A stretch of 64,000 nt of DNA from Acidobacteriota bacterium (GTDB lineage: Bacteria; Acidobacteriota; Terriglobia; Bryobacterales; Bryobacteraceae): the NCBI GenBank assembly GCA_018268715.1, contig JAFDVZ010000003.1, forward strand, positions 186,001-250,000. Reading direction: 5' to 3'. Below, piece by piece: positions 36,229-44,918 of the stretch. Made by a program: the position numbers and the translations under genes. Position 1 is the first letter of the stretch. Every line of letters begins with the position of its first letter. The notes under the pieces are model-generated. The model did no database searches. It had not been told where the DNA came from and saw only the letters and a list, made by a program, of their open reading frames with translations.

Positions 36229-37821
36229 ATGCGTTGGCTCGCGGTATCTCTATTCGTGGCCCTTTCGGCGGCCGCCCAGGATCAACCTAACCTGACCATC
36301 GTTGATCGCATCAAGGCGGAAGCTTTCGATCGCTCCAAGGTGATGGATCACCTCTATCACATCACCGAAGTCAACGGACCTCGCCTCACCGGCTCGCCGC
36401 AATTCGAACGCGCCGCCAACTGGACCATCGACCGTCTGAAGGGCTTCGGCGTCCAGAACGTTCATGTCGAACGTTGGCCGTTCGGAAAGGCGTGGTCGGT
36501 GGAGCAGTCCTCCGTGGAACTCATCTCTCCCCGGTACGCGCCGCTCAATGCCGCACCGCTGGCGTGGTGCGCGTCGACGCCGGGCGCCATCGAAGGCGAG
36601 CCCATTCTAGCGCCCTTCGAAACCTCCTTCCGGCAGGGACCGAAGAAGATCAAGGAGGAGTTCGACGCCTTCGCGGCGAAATGGTCCGGCAAACTGCGCG
36701 GCCGCATCGTGATGATCAGCAAGCCGAGAACGCCGAGACCCCAGACAACCGCCCAGTTCCGCCGCTTCACCGACGCCGATCTCTCCGATCTGGCCAAGAG
36801 TCCCGATCCCGCGATGAAACTCGCCACGACAAAGATCGAGGACCTGGAATGGCCCGAAGCCCCCGACGATGTGGCAAAGTTCTTCGCCAGCCTTCCCAAC
36901 GCCCTGATGGAGCAGGTGTACGACCTCTACGACCGGTTCGCCGAGCAACGTGGCGAATTCTTCGCCCGCGAAGGCGCCGCCGCCGTCCTGCTGACGGACC
37001 AGCGCTCGCATGAAGGGATGGTCTTCGCCGAAGCGGCGGGCGGATTCAAGAAGTCGGCCACCCTCGCGCCGCCCACCTTCGTTCTCACCGCCGAACAATA
37101 CGACGAAATCGCGCGCTCCATCGAACACAAACTCCCCGCGAAGCTGCGGATCAACCTGAAGACCGCGACGCCCGCACGCGACGCCGACGGATGGAACATC
37201 ATCGGCGAGATCCCCGGCGGCGCCCGGAAGGACGAAGTCGTCATGATCGGCGCGCACTTCGATTCCTGGCACGCGGGCACGGGCGCCACCGACAACGGAA
37301 CGGGCAGCGCGGTGATGATCGAGGTGATGCGCGTGCTGAAGACGCTGAACCTGAAACTGGATCGCACCGTCCGCATCGGGCTGTGGGGCGGCGAAGAGGA
37401 GGGTCTTCTCGGCTCACGCGCCTACGTGAAGGAGCATTTCAGTGGAAAGAACTCCTATGTGTCGGGCTACTTCAACCTCGACAACGGCAGCGGCAAGATT
37501 CGCGGCGTCTACCTGCAAAGTCACGACGCCATGCGCCCGGTCTTCGAACAGTGGCTCGCGCCATTCCGCGACCTGGGCGTCACCACCGTGGCGCTGCGCA
37601 ACACCGGCGGAACCGATCACCTGTCGTTCAACGAAGTGGGCATCCCGGGCTTCCAGTTCATTCAGGACCCGCTCGACTACAACTCCATCGCCCACCATTC
37701 GAGCATGGACACCTACGATCACGCCGTGCCGGAAGACCTGATGCAGGCCGCCGCCGTGATCGCTTCCTGCGTCTATCAGGCGGCCAACCGGACCGACCAA
37801 CTCCCGCGCCGCCCAAAATAA
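36229..37821 (+). CDS. Exported M28-family metallopeptidase
   Basis: A 530-aa secreted zinc aminopeptidase or carboxypeptidase with a signal peptide (MRWLAVSLFVALSAAAQ). A PA-like insertion lies before the catalytic domain. Zinc and catalytic residues are visible in GAHFDSWHAGTGATDNGTGS (His and bridging Asp), WGGEEEGLLGS (Glu base and ligand), FNLDNGSG (Asp) and SIAHHSSMDTYD (His). The pattern and length fit carboxypeptidase Q-like M28 enzymes. The gene follows the MscS gene after 47 nt but looks functionally independent. Confidence 0.92.
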   Translation: MRWLAVSLFVALSAAAQDQPNLTIVDRIKAEAFDRSKVMDHLYHITEVNGPRLTGSPQFERAANWTIDRLKGFGVQNVHVERWPFGKAWSVEQSSVELISPRYAPLNAAPLAWCASTPGAIEGEPILAPFETSFRQGPKKIKEEFDAFAAKWSGKLRGRIVMISKPRTPRPQTTAQFRRFTDADLSDLAKSPDPAMKLATTKIEDLEWPEAPDDVAKFFASLPNALMEQVYDLYDRFAEQRGEFFAREGAAAVLLTDQRSHEGMVFAEAAGGFKKSATLAPPTFVLTAEQYDEIARSIEHKLPAKLRINLKTATPARDADGWNIIGEIPGGARKDEVVMIGAHFDSWHAGTGATDNGTGSAVMIEVMRVLKTLNLKLDRTVRIGLWGGEEEGLLGSRAYVKEHFSGKNSYVSGYFNLDNGSGKIRGVYLQSHDAMRPVFEQWLAPFRDLGVTTVALRNTGGTDHLSFNEVGIPGFQFIQDPLDYNSIAHHSSMDTYDHAVPEDLMQAAAVIASCVYQAANRTDQLPRRPK

Positions 37822-37849
37822 GGCCGGAAGCGGTGCTGCGCCTCCGGCC
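37822..37849. terminator. Hairpin between convergent peptidase and inositol synthase genes
   Basis: GGCCGGA (37822-37828) pairs with TCCGGCC (37843-37849), with an inner GCG/CGC pair and a six-base loop. The stem starts right after the peptidase stop. There is no T-run, so it may act bidirectionally or stabilise the 3' ends. Confidence 0.55.
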
Positions 37850-37871
37850 CGGCTCGTACGGGGGGACGAGT

Positions 37872-39179
37872 CTAGTCGTAATATTCCTGGCCCAGGTGCG
37901 TGATCATGTCCTCGCCCTTCATCCAGCGCAGCGTGTTCTTCAGCTTGATGAGCTGGATAAAAAGGTCATGTTCCGGATACAGGCCGGGCGCGGTCATCGG
38001 CGACTTGAAGTAGAAGCTCAGCCACTCCTGAATGCCCTTCAGGCCCGAGCGCTGCGCAAGGTCGAGCAACAGCACCAGGTCGAGCACCAGCGGCGCGGCC
38101 AGAATCGAGTCGCGGCACAGGAAGTTCACCTTGATCTGCATCGGATAGCCGAGCCACCCGAAGACGTCGATATTGTCCCAGCCTTCCTTGGCGTCGCCGC
38201 GTGGCGGGTAGTAGTTGATGCGGACCGTATGGAACAGGTCCTTATACAACTGCGGATACAGATTCGGTTGCAGGATATGGTCGAGAACGCTCAGCTTTGA
38301 CACTTCCTTCGTCTTGAAGGACTCCGGATCGTCCAGCACCTCGCCATCGCGATTGCCCAGAATGTTGGTGGAATACCAACCCGAGCAGCCCAGCATGCGC
38401 GCCTTGAGGCCCGGCGAAATCAGCGTCTTCATGTAGGTCTGGCCGGTCTTGAAGTCCTTGCCGCACACCGGCACGCCGCGGTCCTTGGCCAGCGCCTGCA
38501 GCGCCGGCACATCCAGCGTCAGGTTCGGCGCTCCGTTGGCGAACGGCACGCCGCTCTTCAACGCCGCGTAGGCGTACACCTGGCTTGGGGCGATGTTCTC
38601 ATCGCTCGCCGCAAGACCCTTCTCGAAGGCCTTCAGGTCCTGGTGGACAGCGGCGGGCTCGCAGAACACTTCCGTGGACCCGCACCACACCATCACCAGT
38701 CGGTCGCATTGGTTCTGCTTCTTGAACTTCGCGATGTCGTCGATCAGGGCCTCGGCTTTGTCTTTCAGCGAGCCCTTGGTCTTCACATTCGGCCCATCGA
38801 TCCGTCGCACATAGCGGGGATCGAACACCGCCTTCATCGGCGAAATCTTCTGCAGCGGCGCCTTCAGCTTCGCCAGCAGATCGGAGTTCAGCACCTGAGC
38901 CTTGCGAGCCGCTTCGTACGCATTATCCGGGAAAATGTCCCAACCACCGAAGACCAGTTGCTTCAACCCGGCCAGCGGCACGAAGTCCTTGATCATCGGG
39001 ACGCGATTGTCCGTGCGCTTTCCAAGGCGGATGGTTCCGAGTTGGGTGAGGGAGCCGACCGGCTCGCCGAGTCCCTTCTTGACGGCTTCGACGCCGGCGA
39101 TGAACGTGGTGGAGACGGCGCCCATGCCGGGCGTAAGCACGCCGAGTTTACCCTTCGGCGATTCGATCTTGAGGCTCAT
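37872..39179 (-). CDS. myo-Inositol-1-phosphate synthase
   Basis: A 435-aa NAD-dependent lyase that converts glucose-6-phosphate to inositol-3-phosphate (L-myo-inositol-1-phosphate). The NAD motif is GVLTPGMGAVSTTFIAG at residues 13-29. The DRLVMVWCGSTEV segment and the conserved core GQTYMKTLISPGLKARMLG are diagnostic, with KVNFLCRDSILAAPLVLDL near the end. The product can feed inositol lipids or osmolytes. It lies convergent with the M28 gene and divergent from the DUF4143-type ATPase over 50 nt. Confidence 0.93.
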   Translation of the reverse strand: MSLKIESPKGKLGVLTPGMGAVSTTFIAGVEAVKKGLGEPVGSLTQLGTIRLGKRTDNRVPMIKDFVPLAGLKQLVFGGWDIFPDNAYEAARKAQVLNSDLLAKLKAPLQKISPMKAVFDPRYVRRIDGPNVKTKGSLKDKAEALIDDIAKFKKQNQCDRLVMVWCGSTEVFCEPAAVHQDLKAFEKGLAASDENIAPSQVYAYAALKSGVPFANGAPNLTLDVPALQALAKDRGVPVCGKDFKTGQTYMKTLISPGLKARMLGCSGWYSTNILGNRDGEVLDDPESFKTKEVSKLSVLDHILQPNLYPQLYKDLFHTVRINYYPPRGDAKEGWDNIDVFGWLGYPMQIKVNFLCRDSILAAPLVLDLVLLLDLAQRSGLKGIQEWLSFYFKSPMTAPGLYPEHDLFIQLIKLKNTLRWMKGEDMITHLGQEYYD

Positions 39180-39229
39180 GATGTCCCCAGCCTACGTCGC
39201 GCCCCCGCAGTGGCCAACGCCGAAGGGCG

Positions 39230-40303
39230 ATGTCGTTGATTCGGCGCGCTAAAATCGTATGTAATCCGTCTGTGAAAAAGCCGAATTCCATAATCCGGCG
39301 AATCCTGGCCGTTCCCCTCCAACGGGCGGCGCAGGCCAACCCGGCCCTGGTGCTCGAAGGTCCCAGGGGATCCGGTAAAACCACCCTGCTGCGGCAGGAG
39401 TTCCCCCGCCGCCTCTACATCTCTCTGGAGGACTCAGCCGACCGCCGGGCAGCCCGAACGGATCCCGCGGCATTCCTCGGTCGCCTCCGCATGCCGGCAA
39501 TCATCGACGACGTCCACCGCGCGCCGGAACTCTGGCGGCGTCTATCGCAAACCGGCCCGGCGCACCCGCTGATCCTCGCAAGCCCCCGCCGCTTGAGCCT
39601 GCCGCTGCCCACGCTCCGGCTGCACCATCCGACGCTCGCCGAACGGGAAGGCCGCCAGCCGCTCCCCCTCGACATGCTGGGCCGTTTCACGCCGTCCGCG
39701 AACCCCTATCGCCGTATCGCCAGCCCATGGCCCGCCCCCCGGACATCCATCGAACGCGACGTGCTGGACCTGGTGGCCGTACGAGACCTGGATCGCTTCG
39801 AAGCATTCCGTCAGACGGCCTTCGAAACCAGCGGGGAATCCCTGGATCAGGAGGCCCTCGCCCGCCGGGCCGGCGTATCGAAAACGACGGCGATCCGCTG
39901 GCTGGCAGTGCTCGAACAGTGCTTCGAGACCATCCTCCTGCCCCAATGCGACTTCCCCTTCGGAAGGCGGCTGATGCGCAGTCCGCGCCTGCACTTCCTC
40001 GCTGGCCGAAGCTTTGCGAGCCGCGTCGTCTCCCAAATCTACCGGAACGCCGTGCACTCCGGACTCGAACCGGACCTCCGCTATTGGCGCGACTCAAACG
40101 GCATGGAGGTGGCCTTGGTAATCCAATCCCCAGGCGCCCCGCCGGTCCCCGTTGCCATCGCCGAGTCCCCCACGCCCGTCGACGAATCCCGCCTTCGCCG
40201 CTGGATGTCCCTGGCCGGCGTCGACAGCGGCGCCATCGTCTCCGCGCGAGCCACCGGCCCGCTCCGAAACCGCATCTTCAATTACAACTATATTGATCTG
40301 TAA
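39230..40303 (+). CDS. AAA_14 / DUF4143-type ATPase with degenerate C-terminal motif
   Basis: A 357-aa P-loop protein. Walker A is EGPRGSGKTTLLRQEF (near residue 43) and Walker B is MPAIIDDVHRAPELW. A central HTH-like part (LARRAGVSKTTAIRWLAVLE) follows. The C-terminal DUF4143-type domain ends in YWRDSNGMEVALVI, where the family usually has EVD and a following Lys-bearing strand; here these read EVAL and PVPVAIAES. The nuclease-like site therefore looks lost. The ATG at 39230 is used; a GTG at 39272 is a possible shorter start. DUF4143 ATPases are widespread and poorly understood. It precedes the poly-Lys protein by 30 nt. Confidence 0.8.
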   Translation: MSLIRRAKIVCNPSVKKPNSIIRRILAVPLQRAAQANPALVLEGPRGSGKTTLLRQEFPRRLYISLEDSADRRAARTDPAAFLGRLRMPAIIDDVHRAPELWRRLSQTGPAHPLILASPRRLSLPLPTLRLHHPTLAEREGRQPLPLDMLGRFTPSANPYRRIASPWPAPRTSIERDVLDLVAVRDLDRFEAFRQTAFETSGESLDQEALARRAGVSKTTAIRWLAVLEQCFETILLPQCDFPFGRRLMRSPRLHFLAGRSFASRVVSQIYRNAVHSGLEPDLRYWRDSNGMEVALVIQSPGAPPVPVAIAESPTPVDESRLRRWMSLAGVDSGAIVSARATGPLRNRIFNYNYIDL

Positions 40304-40319
40304 TATCGAATAAATCTGC

Positions 40320-40325
40320 TATACT
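40320..40325 (+). promoter_or_regulatory. Possible -10 element TATACT
   Basis: TATACT lies nine bases before the ATG at 40334, in an AT-rich spacer between the ATPase and the poly-Lys gene. No good -35 is present. If used, the transcript would be nearly leaderless, so the gene may instead depend on read-through from the ATPase. Confidence 0.25.
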
Positions 40326-40333
40326 CAGCCACC

Positions 40334-40804
40334 ATGGCCACACCCGTTAATGTCATCGAAGGGGCGTTCGTTCTGGTTGGCAGCGGTATCGCATCGCACA
40401 CGGGCCAACAGATCCAGGACACCGAGGACGCGCTCGCCACCTGGTTTCGTCACACCATCGGCTCCATCGACCCGTTCAAGGCGATGCCCGAACCGGACCT
40501 CTGCTCATTTGGGTTCGAAGACACTCCGAAGGGCGAAAAGCAGCGCTTCCTGAAGCGCTTCATGTGGTTTCAGCTACCCGGCCTGACCTTCGAGGGAAAA
40601 ACCTACGGCCTGGGGATGAATCTCCACAGCAGCAACACCATCGGAGGCATGTGGCTGCTCGGCGCCGGGTTCAACGTCGTCCGAACGCCCGAGTTGCACC
40701 CCTTTAAATCTCCGACCATCCCGAACAAAGGCGCCTGGACGGCCTTTCTGCGGAATCTGGTGAAAAACGGAGTATTCGACAAAAAGAAAAAGAAGAAGAA
40801 GTAG
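40334..40804 (+). CDS. Small protein of unknown function with C-terminal heptalysine tail
   Basis: A 156-aa soluble protein I do not recognise. The body is mixed alpha/beta (for example GLGMNLHSSNTIGGMWLLGAG) with no signal peptide. The last seven residues are all lysine, encoded by a run of AAA/AAG codons immediately before the stop. This is striking in a GC-rich genome. Polybasic tails bind nucleic acids or acidic membranes, so contact with RNA, DNA or lipid is possible. It follows the DUF4143-type ATPase by 30 nt and ends before a strong hairpin, suggesting a two-gene unit. Confidence 0.75.
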   Translation: MATPVNVIEGAFVLVGSGIASHTGQQIQDTEDALATWFRHTIGSIDPFKAMPEPDLCSFGFEDTPKGEKQRFLKRFMWFQLPGLTFEGKTYGLGMNLHSSNTIGGMWLLGAGFNVVRTPELHPFKSPTIPNKGAWTAFLRNLVKNGVFDKKKKKKK

Positions 40805-40815
40805 GCGGGGAATCG

Positions 40816-40836
40816 GGGGGCGGGCAAACCGCCCCC
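40816..40836. terminator. GC-rich hairpin after the poly-Lys gene
   Basis: GGGGGCGG (40816-40823) pairs perfectly with CCGCCCCC (40829-40836) around a five-base loop GCAAA. It sits between convergent genes. No T-run follows on either strand. Confidence 0.6.
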
Positions 40837-40845
40837 ACACCGCGT

Positions 40846-42195
40846 CTAGACGAACTTCCAGCCCTTGCGGAAGGTAGGCTTCAGATAGCGGTTCGCATCC
40901 GGATTATTGCTGAAAATGCCCTTCTGGGCGTCCCACTCGAGCTTTCCTTCGAACTTCATGGCGATGACGCCCAGCAGCATCCACTGCACAAACGGCCCAG
41001 CGACGTTGAAGTTCGAACACGACGGTTCCCCACCCTTGCAGGCCCGGATCCAGTCGCGATAGTGGCCAGGCGACCGTGTCAGCACGGGCTCGGGCATCTT
41101 ATAATCCTGCATCTTGGCCGCCGGAACCAGCCGGGTGCGCTCCCCGTAGCAGCCAGTGGTGACCATCCCCTTATCGCCGATAAACAGGCTGCCGTTGATG
41201 TCGGAATCGCCCAGCAGTTCGCCCTTCGGAACCTGGTCGAACTCGGGCTGAGCGGTCAGCGAATCATGCCAGAACACCTTCACCGGCGGCATCGCCCCGC
41301 GCGCCGGAAAATCGAAGCGGATCACAGTCCGATGCGGGAAGGTGTACTTGGACACGCCCTCTTTTTTCAGACACTCGACGCTCGTCGGCGCCCCGAGTTT
41401 CAGCGCCATGTTCGGCGTTCCCATAATGTGGCAGGCCATGTCGCCGATCGCGCCGCAGCCGAAATCGGGGAATGCGCGCCAGTTGTGGGGCACATAGGCG
41501 GGACTGTACGGACGAAGGTCGGCGATCCCGAGCCACGTGTCCCAATCGAGCGTCTCCGGAACCGGCGCCTCCGCCGGACTCACCTCGGGACCCTGCGGCC
41601 AGTAATGCCCGGGACGATCCGTCCACGCATGGACCTCGGTGACGTTGCCGATCTCGCCCGACCAGATGATCTCACAGCACTGCCGCGCGCCCTCGTTCGA
41701 ATAACCCTGGTTGCCCATCTGCGTCGCGACGCCGTACTTCTGCGCCGCCAGCGTCAACTGCTGCGCCTCCCACACCGTGCGGGTCAGCGGCTTCTGGCAG
41801 TAGACGTGCTTCCCCCGCGACATCGCCCACATGGACGCGGTGGCGTGCATGAAGTCCGGACAGGAGACCAGCACCGCGTCGATCTCCTTCTCATGCTTGT
41901 CCAGCATCTTCCGGAAATCCTTGTACTTCGGCGTGTCCGGGTATTCCTTGAAAGTCCGCTCGGCGCGCTTATCGTCGGGATCCGCCATGGCGATAATATT
42001 CTCGGGACGGCACGCCCGGATATCGCTCGCGCCCTTTCCGCCGGCGCCAATCGCGGCGATATTCAGCTTCTCATTCGGCGACTTGTAACCCATCATCTTG
42101 AGCGATGGGGTGCTGCCAAATCCCGCCGCCGGAACCGCCCCGGCCAGCACGCTGCCAAAGAAGAAATGTCTCCTGGAGACGCCAGTCTTGTCCAT
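40846..42195 (-). CDS. Tat-exported Gfo/Idh/MocA-family oxidoreductase
   Basis: A 449-aa protein with a twin-arginine signal (SRRHFFFGSVLAGAVPAAG), so it is exported folded with its cofactor. The Rossmann motif is IAAIGAGGKGASDIRA, and the family EKP motif is QKP here (HVYCQKPLTRTVWEAQ). The C-terminal catalytic histidine region includes FGCGAIGDMACHIMG. Such exported members act on sugars in the periplasm. It is divergent from the second TPR regulator, as the first Gfo/Idh operon is from the first regulator. Confidence 0.9.
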   Translation of the reverse strand: MDKTGVSRRHFFFGSVLAGAVPAAGFGSTPSLKMMGYKSPNEKLNIAAIGAGGKGASDIRACRPENIIAMADPDDKRAERTFKEYPDTPKYKDFRKMLDKHEKEIDAVLVSCPDFMHATASMWAMSRGKHVYCQKPLTRTVWEAQQLTLAAQKYGVATQMGNQGYSNEGARQCCEIIWSGEIGNVTEVHAWTDRPGHYWPQGPEVSPAEAPVPETLDWDTWLGIADLRPYSPAYVPHNWRAFPDFGCGAIGDMACHIMGTPNMALKLGAPTSVECLKKEGVSKYTFPHRTVIRFDFPARGAMPPVKVFWHDSLTAQPEFDQVPKGELLGDSDINGSLFIGDKGMVTTGCYGERTRLVPAAKMQDYKMPEPVLTRSPGHYRDWIRACKGGEPSCSNFNVAGPFVQWMLLGVIAMKFEGKLEWDAQKGIFSNNPDANRYLKPTFRKGWKFV

Positions 42196-42265
42196 GAACC
42201 TTGATGTCCTTGTTGTTAGAGCTTATCATCTGGCGCGGGGCCGTCGCCTTGACGGCCCGGGCTGG

Positions 42266-42301
42266 GGCGAGTCGGCGGAACGCGTGGCGAGTCGGCGGAA
42301 C
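42266..42301 (+). repeat. 16-bp direct repeat pair at 20-bp spacing
   Basis: GGCGAGTCGGCGGAAC occurs at 42266-42281 and again at 42286-42301, start to start 20 bases, about two helical turns. It lies in the 169-nt divergent region before the second TPR regulator. It could be a binding site for an activator or for the regulator itself. Confidence 0.5.
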
Positions 42302-42364
42302 TTTTCGTCGCGGGTTTCGTCTTTATTGGCAGTGTCCAGCGCAGTGCGTCCAGTCGCGCAAAAA

Positions 42365-43876
42365 GTGGTTCCGCTACAGGACGAACGGCTCGATTCCTGG
42401 AAGGAAATCGCGGCCTATTTGAAACGTGGAGCCCGCACCGTCCAGCGCTGGGAGCGCGAAGCCGGCCTGCCGGTCCACCGTCTCCAGCACGAGAAACTGG
42501 GCTCGGTCTACGCCTGGAAGTCGGAACTGGACCGCTGGTGGTCCAGCCGCCGCGGCCAGTTGGAGGCCGACGCCGCCGCCGAAGCCTCGCGGGGAGCCTC
42601 CATCGGCGTCCTCCCATTCGCCGACATGAGTCAGGAAAAGGACCAGGCCTACTTCTGCGAAGGCATCGCCGACGAGATCATCAACAAACTGTGCCGCATC
42701 CGTTCGCTCCAGGTCTCCTCCCGCACGTCGTCGTTTCAGTTCCGCAGCGGCGGCGCCGACGTCCGTGAAATCGGCCGAAAGCTGCGCGTCTCGTCGATGC
42801 TCGAAGGCAGCGTCCGCAAATCCGGCGACCACCTGCGCATCACCGTGCAGTTGGTCGATTGCGACACCGGCTTCCCGGTCTGGTCGGAGCGCTACGACCG
42901 CACGTTGAACGACCTGTTCGCGATTCAGGACGAGATCGCCCACAACATCGTCGAAACGCTGGCCGGCCGCCTGTCTCCCGTCGAGGAGCAATCATTGCAG
43001 GCCGCCCACGCGCCGAACCTGCAGGCCCACGACTGCTATCTGCGCGGCCGCAAATACTACTATCAGTACGGCCCGCAGGACATGGACTGCGCGGTCCAGT
43101 TATTCGCCCGCGCCGTCGAGTTGGACCCCGACTACGCGGCAGCCTACGCCGGGCTGGCCGACTGCTGGTCGTATCTGTACATCTATTCCGATCGCACCGA
43201 AGCGGTCCGCGAACAGGCCAACTGGGCCAGCGAAAAAGCCGTCACCATGGACCCGCTGTCGCCCGAGGCCCAGGCGTCGCACGGATTCTCGCTATCCATC
43301 GCGGGCCGCGACGCGGAGGCCGAGGCGGCCTTTGAAACCGCCATCCGGCTGGATCCGGAGTTATTCGAGGCGCGCTATTACTACGCCCGCCACTGGTTCG
43401 TGCGCGGCGAACGGGACCGCGCCATCGTCCAGTATGAAGCGGCCATGCGGGCGCGCCCCGAGGACTTTCAGTGCCCGCTCCTGTCCGCCCAGATCTACGA
43501 CGACCTGGACCGGCGCGCCGAAGCGCGGGATTTGCGCAAACGCGGCATCGAGAACGCCGAGCGTCACCTGGAATTGAATCCCGACGACGTCCGCGCCCTG
43601 TACATGGCGGCCAACGGTCTGGCGGCTCAGGGCGACGGCGGACGCGCCCGCGAGTATCTGGCCCGTGGGCTCGCCATGCGGCCGGACGACGCCATGCTGC
43701 TCTATAACGCCGGCTGCGTGTACGCCATGCTGCGCGACGTCGACGCCGCCATCGAATGTGTCGTCAAAGCGGCGGCGAAGGGCCTCACACAGAAGGGCTG
43801 GTATGAGAATGACAGCAATCTCGACCCCATCCGAAGCCACCCCCGATTCCAGCAGTTACTCGACGAGTTAGGCTAA
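42365..43876 (+). CDS. HTH / TolB-FlgO-like / TPR regulatory protein, copy 2
   Basis: About 503 aa, with the same architecture as the protein at 28.4 kb: HTH (RLDSWKEIAAYLKRGARTVQ then RWEREAGLPVHR), a TolB/FlgO-like domain (IGVLPFADMSQEKDQAYFCE; SMLEGSVRKSGDHLRITVQL) and C-terminal TPRs from about residue 215. The start is uncertain because no ATG is suitably placed; GTG at 42365 is chosen since it leaves seven residues before the HTH, close to copy 1. The frame stays open back into the Gfo/Idh gene. Function as in copy 1 is inferred. It is divergent from a Gfo/Idh gene. Confidence 0.8.
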   Translation: MVPLQDERLDSWKEIAAYLKRGARTVQRWEREAGLPVHRLQHEKLGSVYAWKSELDRWWSSRRGQLEADAAAEASRGASIGVLPFADMSQEKDQAYFCEGIADEIINKLCRIRSLQVSSRTSSFQFRSGGADVREIGRKLRVSSMLEGSVRKSGDHLRITVQLVDCDTGFPVWSERYDRTLNDLFAIQDEIAHNIVETLAGRLSPVEEQSLQAAHAPNLQAHDCYLRGRKYYYQYGPQDMDCAVQLFARAVELDPDYAAAYAGLADCWSYLYIYSDRTEAVREQANWASEKAVTMDPLSPEAQASHGFSLSIAGRDAEAEAAFETAIRLDPELFEARYYYARHWFVRGERDRAIVQYEAAMRARPEDFQCPLLSAQIYDDLDRRAEARDLRKRGIENAERHLELNPDDVRALYMAANGLAAQGDGGRAREYLARGLAMRPDDAMLLYNAGCVYAMLRDVDAAIECVVKAAAKGLTQKGWYENDSNLDPIRSHPRFQQLLDELG

Positions 43877-43883
43877 CTCCCCT

Positions 43884-44297
43884 CTACTTCATCCACTTGT
43901 AATAGTAGAACAGCAGCGGAGTCTTCCCCGTATTCCGTATCCCGTGCGGCCTGTTCGCGGCGCAATACATCATCGCGCCCGGACCCACGCGGGTCGTCTT
44001 GCCCTCGATCACGATATCGCCCGACCCTTCCACGATCACCATGATCTCCTCTTCCGCGTGCGTATGGGGAGGATGCGGCTCCTGCCCCGCGTTCAGCCGG
44101 AGGCTCCCCGCCGTCATGGAACTCAACTGATCGGTGGGACCTTCGAAATACACCCGTAACTCGCCAAACGGCTCGTGCGTAACCTTGGCGTTGGCCGGCG
44201 TCAACACCGCGTTCGGCAGTTTCGCGCCCGCGGCCTCGAGCATGCCGGTCATGGCCGCGAAACCCGCGGCGGCTGAGAAGAAATCGCGTCGATCCAT
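43884..44297 (-). CDS. Tat-exported cupin-domain protein
   Basis: A 137-aa protein with a twin-arginine-like signal (MDRRDFFSAAAGFAAMTG). The single cupin carries both motifs: PHPPHTHAEEEIMVIVEGSG (HxH...E metal ligands) and a second motif GPGAMMYCAANRPHGIRNTG (His ligand). A small metal-binding exported cupin could be an isomerase or sensor; the role is unknown. Confidence 0.88.
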   Translation of the reverse strand: MDRRDFFSAAAGFAAMTGMLEAAGAKLPNAVLTPANAKVTHEPFGELRVYFEGPTDQLSSMTAGSLRLNAGQEPHPPHTHAEEEIMVIVEGSGDIVIEGKTTRVGPGAMMYCAANRPHGIRNTGKTPLLFYYYKWMK

Positions 44298-44451
44298 CAG
44301 CTTCTTATATCAAACCTTCGGCCCGATCCGCGCCAAAGTACGCCAAACCGCGCCAGCCCCTCGCAGGCGCACTCTAGCACCGCACCAATCGGCCGCCATC
44401 TTCGTTCAACACAATAGCGGCGCAAGGCGCCAGAAAGGGAAAACGAAACTT

Positions 44452-44862
44452 ATGATGAACTTTTCGAAACTGGCGGTCGCGGGCGCGATGTTCGCCTTTG
44501 CTTCCATCGCTGCACAGGCGCAGATCATGCGCGTGTCGGTTCCATTCAAATTCCACGCCGGAAGCCAGGTGCTTCCCGCCGGCGATTATGAGGTCCGCAT
44601 CGACCAGGCCTCTCGCCGGGTGACGGTCGCGAACCTCGACGGACGCGCCGCCGGCTTCCACAACTTTAAGAACAGCGTGATCCAGAATGAGTCGAACCGC
44701 GGCAGCCTGGTCTTCCACGCCTACGGCGATTCCTACTTCCTGCACTCGGTCAGGCCGAAGATGGCCGACGGCGCGGAAATGTACACCTCCCGAGCGGAAC
44801 GCGAGACAGCCCGCAACCTCCCGCTCCGCGAAGTGTCCACGCCGGTGATGGGTTCGAACTGA
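44452..44862 (+). CDS. Small exported protein of unknown function
   Basis: A 136-aa protein with a signal peptide (KLAVAGAMFAFASIAAQAQ). The mature part is a single beta-rich domain opening with VSVPFKFHAGSQVLPAGDYE, a pattern seen repeatedly in exported acidobacterial proteins of unknown role. Two overlapping ATGs (44452, 44455) are available. The 154-nt upstream gap shows no clear promoter hexamers. Confidence 0.8.
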   Translation: MMNFSKLAVAGAMFAFASIAAQAQIMRVSVPFKFHAGSQVLPAGDYEVRIDQASRRVTVANLDGRAAGFHNFKNSVIQNESNRGSLVFHAYGDSYFLHSVRPKMADGAEMYTSRAERETARNLPLREVSTPVMGSN

Positions 44863-44873
44863 CCGGACCGGCG

Positions 44874-44901
44874 GCGGGGCGGTCTTGGACAGCCGCCCCG
44901 C
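44874..44901. terminator. Strong 9-bp hairpin between convergent genes
   Basis: GCGGGGCGG (44874-44882) pairs perfectly with CCGCCCCGC (44893-44901) around a ten-base loop. It lies between the small exported protein and a convergent minus-strand gene. No T-run is present. Confidence 0.6.
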
Positions 44902-44918
44902 GCGCGATTGCAGCCGAG

